Part shown: positions 57,029-64,000 of the stretch, piece by piece
How positions within the stretch are numbered: the first letter of the stretch is position 1
Layout: every line of letters starts with the position of its first letter
Assembly (NCBI GenBank): GCA_033439795.1
Contig: JAUTDP010000004.1
Span: 4,030,001-4,094,000, forward strand
Length of the DNA: 64,000 nt
Origin: Sordaria brevicollis
Lineage: Eukaryota; Ascomycota; Sordariomycetes; Sordariales; Sordariaceae
Direction of reading: 5' to 3'
Translations under genes and position numbers: made by a program
Notes under the pieces: model-generated
What the model saw: only the letters and a program-made list of their open reading frames with translations
What the model was told of the DNA's origin: nothing
Databases searched by the model: none

Positions 57029-58393
57029 TCATGAGGCCGTGCTCTTCAACGACTCCATGCTACTTTCCTTAGCCAGCGGCGACGGATTCTCCGGCGTCAC
57101 GGACCTGGATTCCACCCTCGGCCGAGTTTTCGTCGCTGAGCCGGGAGGAGCCAGCGTCTTCTTTCTCCTGACCTTCTCCGGCGTAAGGCTCGAGCTTCCC
57201 TTCCTGGTCAGCCCAGGCTCGTCACCATGCTCGCCCCTAGACGATGGCGTAGGTGTCGTGCTGCGCACACTTCCGTTCATGCTCCCCCTTCTCGTGCTGC
57301 TACTTCTAGTACGCCTGTGTTCGCTCGACACGGCTGCGGCGCGAGGATGGAGTGCCTTTTCGGACGACACGGAGCTGCCGTGATGGTGATGATGATGGTG
57401 GTGGTGAGTAGCAGTAGCCTTGAGAGCAGCAGTCCTTCTCCAGGGAAGCCACCAAAACCAGCCGCCTGTCTGCTTGCGCAGCTTGCGATCGCGTTCCTTA
57501 AGCTTAGCCCTCAACAAAGCGCGGCGCTCGTTCTCCTTCTCCCAGTACTCGCTCCTGTACAGCTCCCAATTCTCTCTGAACGTGGGACTAAACGGCTTCG
57601 CCAGCAGCAGTAGCTTCACGTAATCGCCTCCGGGGCTCAAATCCTCTTCGTGTCCTCCCTTCTCCATATCGTGACCCGTGTTTACAACCGGCAACGTCGG
57701 GTGTCCATGCCCAGCACTTAGTCCCAGCTCCCTATCGACCTCCTTCAGAATCGCCGGCTCCACATAACGATAGCTCGACGTCGCATTCGAGAACAGTCCG
57801 TACGTCAGGAACCAGCCGAGGGTACCCAGCGCCTCCTTCCACCAGGGTCTCTTCATCAGCACCACCTTGCAGTTGAACCCGCGCAGGCCGCGGTTGCTAA
57901 CCGTCAGCCAGCGGCGGGGCCAGCGCACGCCGCGCTCCCAGATGCCCGTGGCCCACACGAGCACGCCCGTCATGATGCCGCCCAGGAAGCACACCTTCTC
58001 GCTCGTTTCGACGACCCAGTACACGCTGCCGCCGACACCGCTGCCGTCCTCGCGCGGAGCCAGGAAGAGGGCGTACCCGAACCCGGCTGTCCAGAGCCCC
58101 AGAAGGACGAGGAAGAAAGTGTGGTGGCGCCGACGGGCTCGCAGCTCGACGTATTGCGCCCGCAGAGAGGCTTCGAGGACGAGTAGGTTAAGGTAGATCA
58201 TCGAAGGCGACGAGGGCGTGTGAATGAGCGGGTCGCTGGCGGCGCCGTTGTGGCTGCCCTTGGTCGGCGTCGAGGGCGCATTGGGCGAGGCGATCGGGGT
58301 GGTGCCGCTGATGGCTCGGTTGAGGTTGTTGAGGTGCGGGATGTCTTGGGCCATGGGCGCACCCTTGACGATGGAGTCGAGTGCGTCCGCCAT
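57029..58393 (-). CDS. SPO7: Spo7-type regulatory subunit of the Nem1-Spo7 lipin phosphatase
   Basis: Single exon, 454 residues, start at ATG 58393 (MADALDSIVKGAP). The Spo7 domain is clear (about 62-270): SPSMIYLNLLVLEASLRAQY, then RRRHHTFFLVLLGLWTAGFG, a second membrane segment VCFLGGIMTGVLVWATGIWE, and WPRRWLTVSNRGLRGFNCKV. Known role: Spo7 binds Nem1 at the nuclear envelope and ER, and the complex dephosphorylates and activates the phosphatidate phosphatase Pah1, controlling lipid synthesis and nuclear shape. Yeast Spo7 has 259 residues. Here a C-terminal tail of more than 150 residues follows, with KENERRALLRAKLKERDRKL, a run of nine His and Ser/Thr/Pro-rich text with many possible phosphosites. 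Confidence 0.93.
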   Translation of the reverse strand: MADALDSIVKGAPMAQDIPHLNNLNRAISGTTPIASPNAPSTPTKGSHNGAASDPLIHTPSSPSMIYLNLLVLEASLRAQYVELRARRRHHTFFLVLLGLWTAGFGYALFLAPREDGSGVGGSVYWVVETSEKVCFLGGIMTGVLVWATGIWERGVRWPRRWLTVSNRGLRGFNCKVVLMKRPWWKEALGTLGWFLTYGLFSNATSSYRYVEPAILKEVDRELGLSAGHGHPTLPVVNTGHDMEKGGHEEDLSPGGDYVKLLLLAKPFSPTFRENWELYRSEYWEKENERRALLRAKLKERDRKLRKQTGGWFWWLPWRRTAALKATATHHHHHHHHHGSSVSSEKALHPRAAAVSSEHRRTRSSSTRRGSMNGSVRSTTPTPSSRGEHGDEPGLTRKGSSSLTPEKVRRKKTLAPPGSATKTRPRVESRSVTPENPSPLAKESSMESLKSTAS

Positions 58394-60333
58394 GGTTGTG
58401 AACCGTGACCTGTGTGGATGTGTTCCCTGCTTTTCGTTTGTTTGTATGTCTCCCGGACGAAACTCGTCGGTCGGAGGAGGAGCGCGAGGGATGCGCGCAG
58501 TAGAGGTACTGGCTCGGTGCCCGAAAAGACTAGGTGATTGTCGGCCCGGCCGGGGATATCGGAGGATTAGGGTATTATTATCGGCAGTCGTCTGATTTTT
58601 CCGTGTCACGGCAGCATGTCTGCCCAAAGCGGATGGTCGGTGGTCGGACTTTGTGGTATCGATGTAGAGTGTAGTCCAAAGCGGGAAAGGGTTTTGCGCA
58701 GCGCAATGCGTGTTCGGGTGTCCGCGGGAAGCCCCTGTCAACTGTCACGGATGCGTAGGTCGAGATAGGTAGCAATGCGCGGGACGGGAAGTCGACCGGT
58801 GTCAGTCAGCCTTGTGCGACTCTTGGTGGTGTTTGGATTGGTCTGAATTAGAAAAGCTGTGATGCCTGTCGAGACTTGGATGATATGGACCAAGTCTGGA
58901 AACTGTTGAGAAGGAGCTAGAACGGACAGGCGTTGACTAGTTGACCGCTATCTTGGGAATCCCTTCCTCTGATTCCAGGGGGGGTGTTTGGAAGGGACTG
59001 TCACCTGTTTTCAGAAAGTCTAGTGCAAGGCTCGTATTGACCGCCTCAGACCATTGAGCGCATCACTTATAGTCTGATATATATATGAAAAGGGGCCCGC
59101 AAGTGTGAGTTGGTCTCTTTGTTTTCGTCTGAATTGAGTTTTCTCCCGTCTTCAGGAGCCGAACTGCGGAATAGCTACCGGTAGATGTTGGGGAGAAGGG
59201 ATCCAAAGAAACCAGAAAAAAGGGGATTCTAGTTTCTGCGCCGTTATGTCATAGGCATTGCTGCAGGTGAATTTGGATACTTGCTGGGTACTGCCCTTGA
59301 GCGTAGATTGACGGACTATTTTCAGGTATTTCTGAAGTACCCAGGAGAAGTGGGGATCCTCATTGTTGGGTTGAGCTTTCCATTTGGTTCGCGACTTCAC
59401 GTTCTCACATGCAAGCATTGCAGCTTCTGGGGAAGGCTAAAAGCCCCTTTTCAAATGATGGAACGGCAACCTGTTCTTTTTGCATGTGGAATGGTAGCCT
59501 TGAGGTTGATATCAACGAGAGCAAGCCAACTGGACAAGAAGTTCCTGACAGGTGTCAATATAATCATACATGATAGGCTATAGCGGCGATTTTATCTCAA
59601 TTCAATCACCACCAGTTCGGAAGCAGAAAAGTGTTGAGACGTCATCGGCCTAGATCTGGGGAAGATTCAGTGGATTGTGGAGGCTGATCGGGGTGTCGGG
59701 CCCTGGGGATGCGCTAATTCCGAGGAAAAATGCGGGCAATTGCGGGCACTCGTCCGCGCCGACCGCACTTCCTCTTGAGAAACCCGAACAATGGCAGCGG
59801 AATCGATGAATGATTCAGTTGGACGGAAGGACCAAAACTGCGGACAATTGGTCGCCAATTCCCATCCCGCGTTCCCAACGAATTGGGAAGCTGACGATGG
59901 AGCCCCCGGATATTTCAGTCCTTCCAGGTCGTTGGGAGGCGGGAACTTGTCAACTGGCCACAGCTTCTTCAACAAAACTCTCAGATGAGCTGGTCAGGTG
60001 AGTGGCCAAGTCGAGCGGTCTGTTTCGCCCGCCGGATCGTGTTTGTCCAAGATCGGTCATTGGTGCCATCGAGATCCATATGTTAGTGTTCAATATGGTT
60101 CCACCACCAGGAACACTATCTAAACCGGCTTAGGCCCATATTTTCAACCCATGCCGATTCCCCGATGGTCCATGTAATGCGATAGGCTACATCCCGCACT
60201 CCCAACTTACAAATCTCAAGTTACTCTGGTCATCGTTGGCTTGCATTGAGCATACAACAATAAATGTGTCAGCATCCTTCCACCTCATAAGGGGGCATCC
60301 GTCCGACGCGCAATTCTTCCTGCTGCCTTGAGA
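58394..60333. other. Divergent promoter region, Spo7 / Cld1-like gene
   Basis: 1.9 kb between outward genes. A minus frame at 59975-59667 is open for 102 codons but has no ATG. Nothing else supportable. Confidence 0.45.
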
Positions 60334-62129
60334 ATGCTCAAGACATACCCTACAACCATCTCACTTCCTAAAAGATTGAAGCTCGCTCACGCCGTTGGGC
60401 GCTTCAACTCTACCACCTCAACGGCCTCTTCCGACCCGACTTATCCTACACAACCTTTGGCTCATCTATATCGACGTCGACGAAGGTCTCCCAACATGTC
60501 GGCTTCCGACACCACTTCGCATGGGGCAACGCAGACAAAGGCCGAGAAGGAATCAAAGTCTCGGGGCGCCGGCTCTACCTTTTTTCCTCTCGGTTACAAG
60601 GAAGCCGCACAGCAATGGGTATGTATCCTATAGCAACCTCAAAGACTTACAATCACTCTCTAACAACTCTTCCACAGTGGTCTAGCGTAACCGCCCGCCA
60701 AGCAGAGCGCAATGTCCTTTCCTTCATCCCTTACCTCCGCGAAGCCACAGCCGACAATGCCTCGACAGCATCTCAGCTCTCCGACCTCGCCAATGCCGAC
60801 CCATTCGGCCACCGCGTATGGCGCCAAAGCATGGTTCAACTTTCTGGCAAGGACCGGGCCCTGAACGAGTTCTCGATCGAGCGAGTCGGCGAGGAAGCCG
60901 ATGACACCCTCGTCATGCTCCACGGCTACGGCGCCGGCCTCGGCTTCTTCTACAAGAATTACGAGCCTCTCACCCGCATTCCCGGCTGGAGGCTGTATGC
61001 GCTCGACATGCTAGGCATGGGCAACTCTGCGCGCCCACCATTCAAGATCCACGCCAAGGATCAACAAGGCAAGATCAAGGAGGCCGAAGCCTGGTTCATC
61101 GATGCGTTGGAGGAGTGGCGACGCGCCCGCAAAATCGAACGGTTCACACTCATGGGTCATTCGCTAGGTGGCTATCTCGCCGTCTCATACGCACTAAAGT
61201 ATCCCGGCCGCTTGAACAAGTTAATTCTCGCCTCGCCGGCAGGCATCCCCGAGGACCCATGGGCCGTCAACGCCGCGATGCCAGAACCCGAAGAGTCTGC
61301 ATACGGCAACGAATTCACGCAAGACCAGGAAAGCATCGTCAACCGCGAGACGCCCGAGGGCGGCGCCAACACAGCATTCATTCAGGCTGATTCCAAGGAC
61401 AAAAAAGCGGTTGCATCATCCGCCAAAACCAACGGCACCAACGGCAACAAAAAAGAGACCGCACCCCCACGCCGTCCCATCCCCGGCTGGGTCTCCTGGC
61501 TCTGGGACGCCAACGTCTCGCCCTTCTCCATCGTGCGCATGACCGGTCCCCTCGGTCCGCGTTTCGTGTCCGGCTGGACCTCCCGCCGCTTCAACCACCT
61601 GCCCCCCGCCGAAAAGGAAGCCCTGCACACCTACTCCTACTCGCTCTTCCGGCAAAAGGGTTCAGGTGAATACGTCCTCCCCTACTTACTCGCCCCCGGC
61701 GCTTTCGCCAGGTCGCCCGTAATCAACCGTATCCAAGACGTTGGCCGGCAAATCATTTCCCAGTCCCCCCAATCCTCCCCTTCCAGCCCAGAACAACCAT
61801 CCGCGCCAGTAAGAGAAGCCGGCTTCCCCATAGTCTTCATGTACGGCGAAAACGACTGGATGGACGTCGCTGGCGGGTACGCCGCCGAGGAAAAGATTAG
61901 GAAGAGGGTGGAACAGGCTTTGACCGACCCCAACAGGACAGAGGAAGAGCGCAAAAGAGAAAATGGAAGTGCCAAGGTAGTGGTGATTAGAAGGGCGGGT
62001 CATCACCTTTATATTGATAACCCGGAGGAGTTTAATGAGGTTGTGCGCAAAGAACTGGAGGAGACGACGGAGTGGGGGAGGAGGATGAGGAGGGAGGGGC
62101 TGTTGCCTCCGCTGCGTAGTGAGAAGTAG
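60334..62129 (+). CDS. Alpha/beta hydrolase of the ABHD4/5-Cld1 group, probable mitochondrial (cardio)lipid hydrolase
   Basis: Two exons, 60334-60618 and 60678-62129 (intron 59 nt, phase 0), giving 578 residues. The Arg/Ser/Thr-rich N-terminus (MLKTYPTTISLPKRLKLAHA...) with few acids looks like a mitochondrial targeting sequence. Core motifs: oxyanion region MLHGYGAGLGFFYKN, nucleophile elbow GHSLGG with Ser257, catalytic Asp region MYGENDWMD, and the HHLYID segment, an Hx4D acyltransferase-like motif with the catalytic His. Known for yeast Cld1: removal of an acyl chain from cardiolipin in mitochondria; the related Ict1/ABHD5 group acts on lysophospholipids or lipid droplets. The group is clear, the exact substrate is inferred. 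A low-complexity insert (about 335-370, Ser/Lys/Asn/Gly) lies in the cap region. Confidence 0.9.
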
Positions 62130-62849
62130 GTGATTTTGGGTGATTGGGTTGCTTTTATGATCTATGGTTTTAAGTTGGGATTTGGCTTAGACGGCGTTTT
62201 CCGGTTTTTCTTTTTTGGGTGTATTATATAGCGGCGTTTGGGATTTTGGTCCTCGGTCTTCGGTATTGAGGATAGTCTTGGTTATGGTATGGACTTGGAG
62301 GAGCATATGGGTAGCGATTGGGAAGAGCTCGTATCTGGACGGATACACTCATGGAGTTCATAATGAGATGGGGTATATAGGCATTGAAGGAGTTTTGGAG
62401 AGAGAGAGAATAGGCGCTTGAAGTTGAGGATAGAACTTCATGTAGAGATTACAAGAGCGCAAGGGGTTGAGGTAGACATGATTACAGTGCATATCAGTCT
62501 AGATGTAGAACAATCTCAACGATAATCAAAGTCATTTATGGTGCACTTGAATATGCGTCACTGTTGAAGTATGAGAGGCTTATGTGAACCAGCTGTCATT
62601 CATTTTGTATCTCCTGTATAGCTGCTCTCCAGTAGTTATTTTCGCCTAAAAATACCATATAATACTAAAACAACGCCAGTCAAAGAAAACGTTCCCACAC
62701 ATTCGCTGATATGTGTTTCACCCCTCACTTCTCATGTTGCGGCAGCCGTCGAGGGTAGGAGAAAATTCCGTCGAGTCTCACAAGTTTGAGATAGCAGCAA
62801 CCGCCCCACCCTCTGGGATGATGCCAACATAGCTTCCCAGTCACTGCCT
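62130..62849. other. Intergenic between converging genes
   Basis: 3' flanks of the hydrolase and SEC62; no other feature seen. Confidence 0.5.
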
Positions 62850-63996
62850 TTACTCCTCTTCCTCCTCCACCTTCGGGGCGACATAGCTCCTCTGCGCCGC
62901 TGTAGGTGTAGCAGTAGCAACCTGGGTGTCGGTAGCGGTGGTCACAGCAGTAGCCGGAGCAGGTTGGCCGGTAGTAGCGGCGAACGTAGCATTGGCCTTG
63001 GCACTTCCAGCGGGAGTCTTGGACTTGCTCTTCTTCTTTTTCTTGGGGTTGGGCTGTTTGCATGATTGTCAGTAACCACTTTCTAGATTTTAGGGGATCA
63101 GTAACAGGAAAAGATAAACTCACATCATGCCAAGCCCAAACAGGCTTGAAACTCTCGACAACGCTGACATCCTCCCACAAGTTCGGGAACAGCCAGAAAC
63201 CGGGCGGTAGGACAAAGTAGGTGATGCAGAACAAGATAACGCGGAAGATGGCCATGGCAAAGAACAGGCCCAAAAACATCAGGAAGCCCCAGCTGAGGTA
63301 GTACACGCCCTGGCGCATCTTGAGGGGCCACAGCGGGTAGCAGACGACGGCGAAGATGACGAGCAGCGCGAGCGCCGCGTACACCTTGCGCATCACCTGG
63401 CTGCCCTCCCACAGCCAGACGTAGTACAGGTCCTCCTGGGCGTCCTGCTGCGGCTCGATCCGCACCGTCCACTGGCCCTTGACGCGCTTGCCGCCGCCGT
63501 GCGGCTTCTTGGTGGGCGGGTGGTCGTGGCCCTCGTGAGGGTCCATCTTGGTCACGCGCAGGGCGAGCATCGACATGGGCAGGAGCTTGAAGGTGTTCTC
63601 GAGAGAGGCGCGGTCGGTGATTTCCGGCAGGAGGGGGTTCTTCTTGCGAGCCTTTTCGTAGGCGGGCGACTGCAGGGCGCGGAAGGCACGTTTGACTGGA
63701 GGAGTAGTATATTAGTGGTTGGTGAACTTGGAAGGGCAATTCGTTGGCATATGCTCACCTCTGAACATGTCCTTGCGCTCGCCATTGAGAATGACGGTGC
63801 GGGGCTTGAGCTCCTGGCTGCGGAGGAACTTGGCGAGAGCGAGAGCTTCGGGCTTAGGAGGGCCGGGGACAATGGGCCTAGCTTGGCCGGCCGGAGGACC
63901 ATGCTGATGCTGGTGCTGATGTTGATGTTGGTGCTGGTGCTGGTGACCATCTTCTCCCTGAGCTCCCTCTCCTCCTTCTTGTTGCTGCTGTGCCAT
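62850..63996 (-). CDS. SEC62: Sec62, ER post-translational translocation complex subunit
   Basis: Three exons: 63996-63759, 63695-63124, 63053-62850 (introns 63 and 70 nt, phases 1 and 0), giving 337 residues. The conserved cytosolic region (about 45-200) includes KFLRSQELKPRTVILNGERK and YVWLWEGSQVMRKVYAALAL. It is followed by the paired membrane segments VYAALALLVIFAVVCYPLWP and YLSWGFLMFLGLFFAMAIFR, and by the family motif FWLFPNLWEDVSVVESFKPV, YWAWHD-like end. Known role: with Sec63, Sec71 and Sec72 it joins the Sec61 channel and imports fully made precursors into the ER. The N-terminus has a His-Gln dipeptide repeat (about residues 18-32). The C-terminus is short, with a Lys run, an Ala/Thr-rich spacer and EEEEE-like acidic end, all after intron 2. 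Confidence 0.95.
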
Positions 63997-64000
63997 CTGT

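Noticed and set aside
59667..59975. 102-codon minus ORF upstream of the Cld1-like gene
   Set aside because: No ATG; it reads from TTG and no acceptor-donor pair gave a convincing longer model.

Overview
This window is nuclear DNA of a filamentous ascomycete, most likely Neurospora or a close Sordariales relative. The evidence is short GT-AG introns (about 54-154 nt) with CTAAC/CTGAC-type branch sites, wide intergenic regions, low-complexity acidic and Gln/Ser-rich proteins, and families typical of moulds: Arb1, DUF1996, a Zn2Cys6 factor, GH76 and a Pth11/rhodopsin-like membrane protein. I saw no tRNA, rRNA, CRISPR or intact transposase gene. I built all splice models by hand from reading frame, phase and splice consensus.

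Layout. 0-5.4 kb: 5' part of an inositol polyphosphate kinase (-) facing an Arb1-type RNAi/heterochromatin protein (+). 5.9-11.3 kb: a Pmp3/Sna4-like proteolipid (-) and the splicing helicase Prp22 (+). 12.7-19.2 kb: a GH76 cell-wall mannanase-like enzyme (+), a 749-residue F-box-like orphan (-), and a small secreted 8-cysteine protein (-). 21.3-28.7 kb: a 1362-residue acidic disordered protein (+), GINS subunit Psf2 (-), and a C2H2 zinc-finger protein (-). 29-32 kb: a previously unmodelled two-exon 83-residue candidate gene, a 165-bp hairpin repeat, and a 72-residue Ser/Gly/His protein. 33.8-43.1 kb: four minus-strand genes in a row (Zn2Cys6 factor, DUF1996 secreted protein, PL1 pectate lyase, P450), followed by a candidate 100-residue orphan and a Pth11-like seven-helix protein (+). 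49.8-64 kb: a 1234-residue disordered protein (-), a dual-specificity-phosphatase-like protein (-), Spo7 (-), a Cld1-like alpha/beta hydrolase (+) and Sec62 (-).

Functionally, most genes are conserved housekeeping ones: phosphoinositide signalling, splicing, replication, ER translocation, lipid control by Nem1-Spo7, and cardiolipin or phospholipid turnover. The accessory part lies at about 29-49 kb, where secreted plant-polymer-type proteins, a P450, a membrane sensor-like protein and orphan small genes sit beside a Zn2Cys6 regulator. That regulator's own promoter carries a regular array of CGG triplets. This block, with the two small spliced genes recovered from supposedly empty intergenic DNA, is the most interesting part of the window.
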